Source: Methanolinea sp. UBA275
GTDB taxonomy: Archaea > Halobacteriota > Methanomicrobia > Methanomicrobiales > Methanospirillaceae
Assembly: GCA_002506105.1 (NCBI GenBank)
Contig: DAWU01000056.1
Location: 1 to 22,105, forward strand
DNA: 22,105 nucleotides
Direction: 5' to 3'
Shown: in pieces, positions 15,043 to 22,074 of the stretch
Numbering within the stretch: the stretch's first letter is position 1
Layout: each line of letters starts with the position of its first letter
Program-made: the position numbers and the translations under genes
Notes under the pieces: model-generated
The model's database searches: none
What the model saw: the letters and a program-made list of their open reading frames with translations, nothing else
What the model was told of the DNA's origin: nothing

Positions 15043-15192
15043 TCAATTGCACCTTCCAAAAAAAGTGTATATCATCGAGACCAAATGGTGATCCAGTTCA
15101 AAGGTCTCAGGAGTATCTTTCGTGTATCCGGATGAACATCACACGGTTGTTCTGCATTTCTGCCTCGTGCTTTTGAACAGGGTGAAGGTATC

Positions 15193-17418
15193 GTGATGCA
15201 GTGGAATGGAGGGACGCGAAGGTTCTGGTACCTGGTATGCCTCGCTGTATGCCTGGTGATCCTTGTCCCGGCAGGAGCCGTGACTACGAGCCAGGTCGAG
15301 GACGGCCTGATCAGTCCGGGTGAAGCAAAAAGCATAGCGGATGCCACGCTGATTCAATTCCTGATTTCCAGGTGCCCGGGTCTCCCGCTGGGTGCTTGGG
15401 ATGATGCAGTCCTTGGCGATGAGATGATGGTGATCCACGATCTCAACAACCAGCCGCTCTTTTACCAGTTCACGGTCGTGAAAAACGGGATCATTGTCGG
15501 TTCTGTCAGGATCAGCGCGAGCAGTGTGCTCCCTTCCACGGTTGCTTCGATCGGCCTGAAACCCTCATACATGACATGGGAACAAGCAAATCAATCGGCA
15601 AGGTCATACCTGCTCCGCACCTATCCGGGATCCGAGGTTATTTCGACGTATATCATCTGTTACAGCTATCCCAAAATGGGCCAGAAAATTACATTCCTCC
15701 CGCTCAACAGAGTAAATCCCGAGGAGATCATCCTTGATATCGCAACGGGGGAACCGGTCGAGGAGAATGCAACCTGGTCCTATTACCGCTCAATCCCTGA
15801 ATCCGCGATCCTGAAGAACCGGGACCAGTGGATGAAGGAGCGGGCTATCGAATCGATCGTACTCGCAGAGGCGAGAAAGGGCAAACTCGAAAGACCGTCG
15901 TCACTGCAGGATATCGACCTTGAGGCACTGGCGGGCACCCTCCGCAGCATCCCTGAATACGAATCCTGGATCGACCAGAGATTTAGCCGTGATACTGCGG
16001 ATATGGAAACCACCGGGAAAGCAGGAACAATCACCATTCCGATTACCCTCCGCCCCCAGCAGAAGGATACCTGGTGTACGGTTGCCACCATCCAGATGAT
16101 CGCGGAGTATTACGGGTATTCTTTCACCCAGAGTGATATCGCGCAAAAGACGGATACCACGGGATCTGCGGGAACCTACACCAGCAGGGAAATTGCATTT
16201 TTCAAGGACTATGTGAACCAGAGAGACACCCATTCGGATTCAAGCGAGACGTTTGACGAAGAGAGGGCGGAACTTGCTGCATCACGCCCCTTTGACAGTT
16301 CCGTCTACAGCGGCAGCAACGTCCATGCCCGGGTATGTGCGGGGTATGACGACAGCTGGGGACGGTCGAGGCTCTATATCTATGACCCGTGGCCCGTGAA
16401 CGGGGGGGACATCTACTGGGAGTCGTTCTCAGACCAGATTCACTACGAGGATGTGTTCGTCAAGGGAGGATCATCCGGACCTGTGGCGGATTTTTCCTAC
16501 ACGGTGAATGGAAAGACCGTGGCATTCAGAGACACCTCGACCGGCAGTCCGACTGCATGGATCTGGACGTTTGGGGATGGGACGACCGACAGCACCCGGA
16601 ACCCCAGCCACACGTACGCGAACACAGGAACGTATACCGTAACCCTCACCGCCAGCAACAATGACGGGAGTTCGAGCACGTCATTATCAGTGAATATTGT
16701 TCCTTCGGTATCCGCCCCTGTCGCGAGTTTCACCTCTACCGTGAATGGGAAGACCGTCACTTTCACGGACACCTCGACCGGAAGTCCCACCAAATGGTCC
16801 TGGTCGTTCGGGGACAGGAAAACTTCGAAAGTGCAGAACCCTGGCCATACCTATTCGAAGGATGGAACGTATACGGTCACCCTCAGGGCCAGCAACAGTG
16901 CAGGAAGTTCGAGTACGTCAGCGTCAGTGAAAATTGGTACCCCGGCATCCGTTCCTGGTGCGAGTTTCACGTATACTGTGAGTGGAAAAACCGTTACTTT
17001 CACGGACACCTCGACCGGCAGTCCCACCAAATGGTCCTGGTCATTCGGGGACAGGAAAACTTCGAAGGAACAGAACCCGGTGCATACCTATGCAAAGGAT
17101 GGGACCTATACGGTCACACTCGGAGTCGCTAACAGTGCAGGAAGTTCAGGCACGTCTGCATCGGTGAAGGTGGGAACTGAACCATCCGTCCCTGGTGCAC
17201 GTTTCACGTATACCGTGAATGGGAAGACCGTCACTTTCACGGACACTTCGACCGGCAACCCTTCGAAATGGTCCTGGTCGTTCGGCGATAGAAGAACCTC
17301 AAGAGTGCAGAACCCGGTGCATACCTACTCGAAGGCTGGGACCTACACGGTCTCACTCGGGGTAGCGAACAGTGCAGGGAGTTCAGGCACGTCGGTGACG
17401 GTGAAGGTTGGTTCATAA
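15193..17418 (+). CDS. Secreted C39-like cysteine peptidase with four PKD domains
   Basis: The 741-residue protein has a signal peptide ending near VPAGAVT (residue 30). A PepSY/propeptide-like region follows (LFYQFTVVKNGIIVGSVRIS), then a papain-fold C39-type domain with oxyanion Q289, nucleophile C295 (QQKDTWCTVATIQMIAEYYG), H378 (SNVHARVCAGYDD) and D398 (YIYDPWP). Four PKD domains of exactly 79 residues start near 431, 510, 589 and 668. It is likely an exported peptidase or bacteriocin-processing-like enzyme whose PKD arms bind surface polymers or proteins; the substrate is unknown. There is no C-terminal anchor. GTG 15193 and ATG 15196 are adjacent starts, with GGGTGAAGG just upstream. 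Confidence 0.85.
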   Translation: MMQWNGGTRRFWYLVCLAVCLVILVPAGAVTTSQVEDGLISPGEAKSIADATLIQFLISRCPGLPLGAWDDAVLGDEMMVIHDLNNQPLFYQFTVVKNGIIVGSVRISASSVLPSTVASIGLKPSYMTWEQANQSARSYLLRTYPGSEVISTYIICYSYPKMGQKITFLPLNRVNPEEIILDIATGEPVEENATWSYYRSIPESAILKNRDQWMKERAIESIVLAEARKGKLERPSSLQDIDLEALAGTLRSIPEYESWIDQRFSRDTADMETTGKAGTITIPITLRPQQKDTWCTVATIQMIAEYYGYSFTQSDIAQKTDTTGSAGTYTSREIAFFKDYVNQRDTHSDSSETFDEERAELAASRPFDSSVYSGSNVHARVCAGYDDSWGRSRLYIYDPWPVNGGDIYWESFSDQIHYEDVFVKGGSSGPVADFSYTVNGKTVAFRDTSTGSPTAWIWTFGDGTTDSTRNPSHTYANTGTYTVTLTASNNDGSSSTSLSVNIVPSVSAPVASFTSTVNGKTVTFTDTSTGSPTKWSWSFGDRKTSKVQNPGHTYSKDGTYTVTLRASNSAGSSSTSASVKIGTPASVPGASFTYTVSGKTVTFTDTSTGSPTKWSWSFGDRKTSKEQNPVHTYAKDGTYTVTLGVANSAGSSGTSASVKVGTEPSVPGARFTYTVNGKTVTFTDTSTGNPSKWSWSFGDRRTSRVQNPVHTYSKAGTYTVSLGVANSAGSSGTSVTVKVGS
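16480..17415 (+). repeat. Four tandem 237-bp PKD-coding repeats
   Basis: Equivalent codons lie at 16483, 16720, 16957 and 17194, a constant period of 237 bp (79 residues). Units 2-4 are close at the DNA level (long shared stretches such as ACTTTCACGGACAC), while unit 1 is more diverged. This suggests recent duplication or gene conversion within units 2-4 and makes copy number prone to change. Confidence 0.85.
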
Positions 17419-17489
17419 GCATCTCTCCCTTATCGCCACGTCTCACCAGTTCCATTGACGGGAGGGCCTCACCTGTTCTGAAGCTCCCC

Positions 17490-17581
17490 GGCAGGGTGCC
17501 TGCCGACATGGTACCGGACCGCCGGAGAGGGAAGTCCGGCCAGGAACCCGGATATTCCCGCCATGCCCATCACCATGGCGG
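17490..17581 (+). repeat. Cluster of three hairpins after the PKD gene
   Basis: GGCAG/CTGCC around 17490-17504, GCCGGA/TCCGGC at 17521-17540 and a perfect eight-base pair CCGCCATG/CATGGCGG at 17558-17581 follow one another in the 341-base gap between convergent genes. They may stabilise the 3' end of the PKD mRNA or form a structured RNA. No ORF of note occurs here. Confidence 0.45.
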
Positions 17582-17640
17582 CATCTCATCTGGTTGGTTA
17601 TTTTTCACGTGTATTCAATCCGGAAGAGAAACCTGCCGGG

Positions 17641-17661
17641 ATATTTTTTCCAAAAAAAAAT
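17641..17661. terminator. Bidirectional T-run terminator
   Basis: Six T (17644-17649) and nine A (17652-17660) give T-runs on both strands between the plus-strand PKD gene and the minus-strand dehydrogenase. Another A6 tract at 17709-17714 gives an extra T6 for the minus strand. Confidence 0.55.
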
Positions 17662-17759
17662 GTACCCTGTATTGAGAGAGCCCCGCCCTTCATCGGGAAG
17701 ATACCCTGAAAAAATGGTACGCGGGAGCGCCCTTCAAATCCTCATATGAGAGGGAAAAA

Positions 17760-18812
17760 TCATTCCTGCGGATGGATGATCGCTTTCAGGCTCCCGTCAC
17801 GGTGCCTGGCAGTCAGCTGAAACCCTTCCACCGTGTCTTGTAAGGGAAACACATGGGTGATCATATCGGCGACATTCACTCGTGTATGCTGGATCCATTT
17901 CAGGGCAGTGGAAAGATTGTGATAATCGGCAGCGTAGGAGTGGGTAATCGTCGCCTCTTTCTGCCACAGGGTCCAGAGGTTGATCCCGGACTGGACGTCA
18001 GGATTCGTGGGGGCAAAGAACAGGATCGTTCCCCCCGGTCCGACTGCGTCAAGCGATTGTTGCACACAGACGGGAACCGGTGCGGTCATAATCACGGTAT
18101 CTGCGCCCTTACCTCCGTTTAATTCTTTAAAGCGTTCAGGAACATCGTCCGTGGCGGAGATGGTTGCATCGGCGCCGAACTTCCGGGCGAGCGTCAACCG
18201 GTCGGGACTCGGGTTGGAGACCGCGATGAATCCCGCACCATTCACACGGGCTGCCTTGACATGCAAAAGCCCGGTGATCCCGGCACCGATGATCAGGACA
18301 GACCGGCCATCCGCGGTAGGGGCACACTCCTGACCGCGAACCACGCACCCGAGGGGTTCTACGAAGGTTCCTGCATCAAACGAGACCGAATCGGGAAGAT
18401 GCAGCATTCCCCGGTCCACGTTGATCTCCGGCAGCACGACGTATTCGGCAAACGCCCCGTACGTATGCTTGAATTTTGTGCGGTGCAGGGTATCGCAGGC
18501 GGTCGTATGCCCTCGTATACACGCGTTGCAGGTATTGCAGGGGACATGATGGGTGACGACAACACGGTCTCCCACCTTCCATTTCGGGTCGACATCGTGT
18601 CCGACCTCTGCAATCACCCCCGTGCATTCGTGCCCGAACGCCCCGATACCCCCGGGTCTCCCTGCACGTGTGATCCGGTACCATTCCATGACGTCCGACC
18701 CGCACACGCCGCATGCCATGACGTTGACTTTGACCTCTCCCGGCCCTACCGGGATATCCTCGACCTCCTCGACGCGGATATCACGATTCGAATAATAGAC
18801 TGCGGCTTTCAT
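17760..18812 (-). CDS. Zinc-dependent medium-chain dehydrogenase (alcohol/polyol/threonine type)
   Basis: The 350-residue protein is a medium-chain dehydrogenase. Catalytic-zinc ligands are C37 (CGVCGSD), H61-E62 (GHEC) and E152 (EPLGC). The structural-zinc loop is C92, C95, C98 and C106. The NAD(P)-binding fold has G176-A-G178-I-T-G181. It resembles sorbitol, threonine and L-idonate type dehydrogenases; the substrate cannot be read from the sequence. The expected reaction is reversible oxidation of a secondary alcohol or sugar-like polyol. It lies 44 bases downstream of the LsrF-family gene, same strand, without a T-run between, so the two are very likely one operon, and the two enzymes may act on successive steps of one sugar-phosphate-like compound. 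Confidence 0.88.
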   Translation of the reverse strand: MKAAVYYSNRDIRVEEVEDIPVGPGEVKVNVMACGVCGSDVMEWYRITRAGRPGGIGAFGHECTGVIAEVGHDVDPKWKVGDRVVVTHHVPCNTCNACIRGHTTACDTLHRTKFKHTYGAFAEYVVLPEINVDRGMLHLPDSVSFDAGTFVEPLGCVVRGQECAPTADGRSVLIIGAGITGLLHVKAARVNGAGFIAVSNPSPDRLTLARKFGADATISATDDVPERFKELNGGKGADTVIMTAPVPVCVQQSLDAVGPGGTILFFAPTNPDVQSGINLWTLWQKEATITHSYAADYHNLSTALKWIQHTRVNVADMITHVFPLQDTVEGFQLTARHRDGSLKAIIHPQE

Positions 18813-18856
18813 GCATGGGTGTTCCGTGGAGTGTTCATGGATATGTGATGAAAAAT

Positions 18857-19681
18857 TTATTCGAGCTTGGATGCCTGGGGCTGGTGGGCGTTGTAGATGT
18901 CGAGCGCTTCCTTGACGGTATGGTTCCCATGGACGATGGCGCCGATTGCCTTGATCATCCCGAGGGGATTGTTGTCCTGGAAGATGTTCCGGCCGAAATC
19001 AACGCCCACGGCACCGGCCTGGATCGAGTCATAGGCCATCTTGAGCGCCTCGGGCGGGCTCGAATACTTTCCTCCGGCAACGACGACCGCGGTCGGAGCG
19101 ACCCAGTCCACGAGCTTCGAAAACTCATCGCAATAGTAGGTCTTGATGATCCGGGCCCCGGCATCCTGGCAGATGCGGGATGCAAGCGCCAGGTACCGCA
19201 GGTCACGGGCCATGTCTTTCCCAACCGCGGTGACTGCAAGCACGGGGAGGCCATATTCCTCGGCGGCATTGATCATATCGGTGAGGTTGAGGATCGTCTG
19301 CTGCTGGTTGGCAGCGCCGATGAACACGCTGACCGCGACCCCGGCCGCATCCATCCGGATGGCCTCCTCGATGGAGACCGTAAGCTGCTCATCGCTCAGG
19401 TCATCAAAGAGCACGCTGTTTCCCCCCGAAACCCTCAGCATGATGGGCTTTGACCCGAGCGCCTCGGGTGCGATATTCGCCCTGACTGCACCGCGGGTCG
19501 TCATCAGGCAGTCGCAGTAGGGGAGGAGGGTTTCAATCGTGTGGCTCATGTTCCGAAGGCCGGTGGTCGGCCCCTGGAAATAGGGATGGTCGACCGCAAG
19601 CATCACGACCCGGTTGTCCTTCGGATTGATGATCCGGTTCATCCGGCTCTGAATTCCCACATCAAGATACGCGTTTCCCAT
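18857..19681 (-). CDS. lsrF: LsrF-family class I aldolase / thiolase
   Basis: The 274-residue protein is strikingly close in sequence pattern to bacterial LsrF (3-hydroxy-5-phosphonooxypentane-2,4-dione thiolase of AI-2 breakdown): AVDHPYFQGPTTGL, LMTTRGAVR, VSVFIGAANQQQ, LPVLAVTAVGKDMARD, IIKTYYCDEF with the catalytic-type K180, VVVAGGK and GVDFGRNIFQ. The family (DeoC/FbaB-like class I aldolases) also includes archaeal fructose-bisphosphate aldolase and ADH synthase, so the actual substrate may differ. It lacks about 20 N-terminal residues found in E. coli LsrF. No lsr transporter, kinase or regulator is seen nearby; the partner is the zinc dehydrogenase downstream. AI-2 use in this organism is therefore unproven. 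Confidence 0.82.
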   Translation of the reverse strand: MGNAYLDVGIQSRMNRIINPKDNRVVMLAVDHPYFQGPTTGLRNMSHTIETLLPYCDCLMTTRGAVRANIAPEALGSKPIMLRVSGGNSVLFDDLSDEQLTVSIEEAIRMDAAGVAVSVFIGAANQQQTILNLTDMINAAEEYGLPVLAVTAVGKDMARDLRYLALASRICQDAGARIIKTYYCDEFSKLVDWVAPTAVVVAGGKYSSPPEALKMAYDSIQAGAVGVDFGRNIFQDNNPLGMIKAIGAIVHGNHTVKEALDIYNAHQPQASKLE

Positions 19682-19690
19682 GGAGACACT

Positions 19691-19733
19691 TCACGAGAAG
19701 TAATGATGCACAATCGTAAAAAGTCTCTCGTGA
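19691..19733 (-). promoter_or_regulatory. Promoter of the LsrF operon bracketed by an inverted repeat
   Basis: TCACGAGA (19691-19698) and TCTCGTGA (19726-19733) are perfect inverted copies, centres 35 bp apart. Between them lies the minus-strand TATA-like CTTTTTACG (about 19715-19722), with the inferred transcription start near 19694. The left copy also sits in its own palindrome ACTTC-ACGA-GAAGT (19688-19701). One half-site upstream of TATA and one over the start fits looping or dimer repression. Confidence 0.5.
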
Positions 19734-19799
19734 TTCCCGATCAGACAAGAGGGATCCGCGGTATGAACACGCCAAAGAAATTTCCCTGGAACGCAGGGA

Positions 19800-20018
19800 T
19801 TACTGTTGCTTCGGCCTGACGACCAGGTATCCCTTCCCTGTCAGCCAGTGGTGGAATTCGTGGGTCGTGTGCAAACAGTCGGATGCACAGATCGCCCGGA
19901 TCTCTTCATACTTGGGAGATTTTTCCACTTCTCTGTCCAGGAGCACCTGTATCGGACATCTCACATCCTTGCAGTATTCCCTACGGGTGTACTCGATATA
20001 CCCCTCCATTGAAGGCAT
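19800..20018 (-). CDS. Small four-cysteine protein downstream of HicA
   Basis: The 72-residue protein begins MPSMEGYIEYTRREYC at 20018 (or MEGYIEY at 20009). It contains C-x4-C (CKDVRC) and C-x3-C (CASDC), followed by LHTTHEFHHW, so the Cys and His could bind a metal. I recall similar small proteins in methanogens but cannot name a family. It is 43 bases downstream of hicA on the same strand with no T-run between, so it is probably cotranscribed with hicBA. Its role in the toxin-antitoxin operon, if any, is unknown. Confidence 0.6.
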   Translation of the reverse strand: MPSMEGYIEYTRREYCKDVRCPIQVLLDREVEKSPKYEEIRAICASDCLHTTHEFHHWLTGKGYLVVRPKQQ

Positions 20019-20061
20019 ACCTGAATGTTGAGAGGGAGAATGAAAAAAGGGTTGTGGATGA

Positions 20062-20304
20062 TTATTGAAACATTCTGATGAGGTCTTCTTTGGGGATACT
20101 CTTCCATAGGGAGACTTTTGAGAGAATATCATTGAGAGTTCCGGGGGCAATCTCATCGTGAAGAGGTATGGTGATAGCATGTTCTCCTGTTGGAGTTGGA
20201 CATTTGAGACGGACATGGCTACCTCGCTGTCGGACAACCTGGTAACCCAATCTGGAAAGTACCTTGAGGAGGTCTTTTCCCTTAACAACTGGAAGCCCGG
20301 ACAC
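20062..20304 (-). CDS. hicA: HicA-type mRNA interferase toxin
   Basis: The 80-residue protein shows the HicA/YcfA pattern throughout: KGKDLLKVLSRLGYQVVRQR, then GSHVRLK with the catalytic His, then AITIPLHDEIAPGTLNDILS. HicA folds like a dsRNA-binding domain and cuts mRNA during stress when freed from HicB. The start is a GTG at 20304 with GAGGT about eight bases upstream, overlapping the end of the HicB gene by 23 bases. The order is antitoxin first, opposite to E. coli hicAB. Confidence 0.92.
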   Translation of the reverse strand: MSGLPVVKGKDLLKVLSRLGYQVVRQRGSHVRLKCPTPTGEHAITIPLHDEIAPGTLNDILSKVSLWKSIPKEDLIRMFQ

Positions 20305-20506
20305 GTGGATCGACCTCGCATTCTGAAATGGTGAGGATCCGGATTGACTCTCCTCTTGCTAATTCCTCTTCAAAATGAAGTTCAACCGCTTCCCGGATAT
20401 GATCCATCAGCTCATCAAGCGTCCTGCCCTCGGTGAAAATATCAACACCTATCCCCCGACCACACCAGAAGCCGCTATCAGAATAGATTTCAAATTTGAC
20501 GAGCAT
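20282..20506 (-). CDS. hicB: HicB-type antitoxin
   Basis: From the ATG at 20506 the protein has 74 residues: MLVKFEIYSDSGFWCGRGIG, then an EGRTLDELMDHIREAVELHF helix. This is the short HicB form with the partial RNase H-like fold and no obvious C-terminal DNA-binding domain. It should bind and inhibit HicA. A GTG at 20530 in the same frame would add eight residues, but a TATA box at 20561-20566 would place that start only about eight bases from the transcription start; the ATG gives a leader of about 30 bases. Confidence 0.85.
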   Translation of the reverse strand: MLVKFEIYSDSGFWCGRGIGVDIFTEGRTLDELMDHIREAVELHFEEELARGESIRILTISECEVDPRVRASSC

Positions 20507-20558
20507 GAGAACTCTGAATTCATCTATCACTCTTCAAAAGAATAATGCTTGTGTTGAA

Positions 20559-20570
20559 GGTATAAAGGGG
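20559..20570 (-). promoter_or_regulatory. TATA box of the hicBA operon
   Basis: The minus strand reads CCCCTTTATACC. Transcription would start about 25 bases downstream, near 20538, just ahead of hicB. Confidence 0.5.
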
Positions 20571-20680
20571 AGATGTCACGCTCATCATTTTCTAAGATGT
20601 CTTCCAGAGTACCCCCCTTCAATTTTTCCTGAACAAAAGGTGGAGAAATGAGGGAGCGGATGATGAAATGAGAAGAGAAG

Positions 20681-20688
20681 AAAAAAAG
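20681..20688 (-). terminator. Oligo-T terminator of the cysteine-rich peptide gene
   Basis: Seven A on the plus strand (20681-20687) give a T7 run on the minus strand, eight bases after the TGA at 20696-20698. It isolates this gene from hicBA. Confidence 0.5.
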
Positions 20689-20695
20689 AGAGATC

Positions 20696-21091
20696 TCACC
20701 AGCAGCAGAGACCGACAAATTTCTTCTGGTGTACTGTTGGTGGGAACCTGCTCTCTCCGGAAATTGTAATGTCGCTGAACGCGTCTGCGCCGTGAATGGC
20801 CGGATTGTTCTGGACACTGATAGTGGTTGTACACGGGCTGGTAGTGCACCCAGGTACGCCTGCATTTGTGGCGATGCACGACGGATCGCCGGGGTTCTCA
20901 CTGCAGTAAGACGGGGAACTGCAGTCCTGACCAGGAGGACAGGAAGAAGCCTGTGACACTTCAAGGGCCAGGCTGAAAAGGTCACCAGATGATCCCTGGG
21001 GTGATTCTGTATCTGCCGCAAGGGCAGGAACACCGCTCAACACAATAAGACCGAAGAGCAGTGCTATTGATATTTTCACTGTGTTCTTCAT
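20696..21091 (-). CDS. Secreted cysteine-rich small protein
   Basis: The 131-residue protein has a clear Sec signal peptide with likely cleavage after GVPALA (residue 25). The mature part of about 105 residues contains eight cysteines (SSCPPGQDC, SPSYC, DPSC, VPGCTTSPC, and a terminal LCCW), an even number that suits disulfide bonding outside the cell. No known domain is recognised. GGTGGT lies about six bases before the ATG. A perfect 20-bp palindrome covers the leader and a TATA-like element lies upstream, so expression is likely regulated. A function as secreted peptide, inhibitor or envelope component is open. Confidence 0.7.
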   Translation of the reverse strand: MKNTVKISIALLFGLIVLSGVPALAADTESPQGSSGDLFSLALEVSQASSCPPGQDCSSPSYCSENPGDPSCIATNAGVPGCTTSPCTTTISVQNNPAIHGADAFSDITISGESRFPPTVHQKKFVGLCCW

Positions 21092-21118
21092 GCTGATACC
21101 ACCTATTCTCGAATGAGA

Positions 21119-21138
21119 TAATTCACAGATGTGAATTA
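21119..21138 (-). promoter_or_regulatory. Perfect 20-bp palindrome in the leader of the cysteine-rich gene
   Basis: TAATTCACA (21119-21127) and TGTGAATTA (21130-21138) are perfect reverse complements around a two-base centre. A TATA-like CTTATAG on the minus strand (21161-21167) would start transcription near 21140, so the site begins right at the inferred +1. It is a typical place for a roadblock operator, or a short mRNA hairpin. Confidence 0.65.
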
Positions 21139-21291
21139 AACCAGTCTTTTGTACGGAATTCTATAAGTGGTTTGTGGATGGGGAAATGGAGTCAGCACTC
21201 ATCGACCTCAGGGGAGAAGAATTCAGGATGACTCCCCCTTTTCTTCATTTCCTTCCCTTTGAAAAATTCTTGCACGATGATGATGCCCTGA

Positions 21292-21846
21292 TCATTCCTT
21301 GTTCACGGTTCCGCCAGGAATGATCCTCCCCAGCAACGCAATGCACCCGTACACGAGCGTGGCAAGAACGAACTCAGCAACGACAAAGTACACCTTCGCT
21401 GCCATCATCTCAAATTCCGTGCCCGGCGGAACCTGGGCATCCCCTCCCATCAATCCGAAGGCGACGAGGAGGAAGAACGTGACGACCAGGGTAATGGGAA
21501 TCACAAGGTAAGGAGAGTAGGTCCTGATATAGGGGCGGATGAAGGGGAATGGAGCGAGTATCACCAGTGCGTTCAGGAGAACACTGATCAACATCATCGG
21601 GACCCAGGTCTTTTGGTATTCTTCAGGGGACTGGGAAATTCCGCTGAAGCTGAGAAGACTGACAGAGAGCATCAGGACCGCACCCGCTGCCGGGAGAACG
21701 AGCCGGGCCCAGCGGTGCGGCATACGTTCGACGAGAAAAAAGATGAGAAGTGAGAGAAGCGCCGTGGGGATTCCCACCATGGTTATGATAAGTAACCCGT
21801 TGCCAAGAATTGCGGGATACTGATCTGGATGCAGGATGAGAATCAT
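21292..21846 (-). CDS. Five-helix integral membrane protein of unknown function
   Basis: The 184-residue protein has about five membrane helices, near residues 15-40, 48-70, 84-107, 112-134 and 148-176, with short loops and no conserved catalytic or ligand motif that I recognise. A TATA-like CTCTTTATCC on the minus strand (21863-21872) lies about 22 bases before the ATG at 21846, suggesting a leaderless transcript. It stands alone on its strand, with 200 bases to the cysteine-rich peptide gene. Confidence 0.7.
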   Translation of the reverse strand: MILILHPDQYPAILGNGLLIITMVGIPTALLSLLIFFLVERMPHRWARLVLPAAGAVLMLSVSLLSFSGISQSPEEYQKTWVPMMLISVLLNALVILAPFPFIRPYIRTYSPYLVIPITLVVTFFLLVAFGLMGGDAQVPPGTEFEMMAAKVYFVVAEFVLATLVYGCIALLGRIIPGGTVNKE

Positions 21847-21942
21847 GATCCCATATTGTATTGTGAGGGATAAAGAGAATCGGGGGATGTGAATTGTTGT
21901 CAGCCCTTAAGAGAAACATCCAGGCGACATAAAAAAACTCCC

Positions 21943-22074
21943 TCATCTCAATATCCCAGGCCACATTGGAATGAATCCCCATTTTCCACCGGTCTTCACC
22001 ATCCTGACTTGAACGTAAATAAGGGAGACTGCCAGCTTTTTCATCGGGGCAACATTATCAATGAATTCCTCCAT
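21943..22074 (-). CDS. Possible 43-residue ORF at the right edge
   Basis: From an ATG at 22074 the minus strand reads MEEFIDNVAPMKKLAVSLIY, then ...GKWGFIPMWPGILR, and stops at 21943. Support is circumstantial: a TATA-like TAAATATTTA at 22092-22103 would start transcription right at the ATG, and a T7 run (21931-21937 on the minus strand) follows the stop closely. No family is recognised, so it may be spurious. Confidence 0.3.
   Translation of the reverse strand: MEEFIDNVAPMKKLAVSLIYVQVRMVKTGGKWGFIPMWPGILR

Noticed and set aside
16480..17415. CRISPR array
   Set aside because: The 237-bp repeats are adjacent, coding and contain PKD domains; there are no short repeats with unique spacers anywhere in the window.
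18261..18848. 195-codon plus-strand frame opposite the dehydrogenase
   Set aside because: Shadow of a gene with complete zinc-ligand and Rossmann motifs.
19800..20321. 173-codon minus-strand frame as a single protein
   Set aside because: Its first 100 codons are out of frame with, and overlapped by, the clear hicA gene; only the last 72 codons from 20018 look real.
20527..21033. 168-codon minus-strand frame overlapping the cysteine-rich gene
   Set aside because: It overlaps the signal-peptide-bearing frame and crosses its terminator; the last 40 codons look mildly protein-like but have no start of their own with a promoter.
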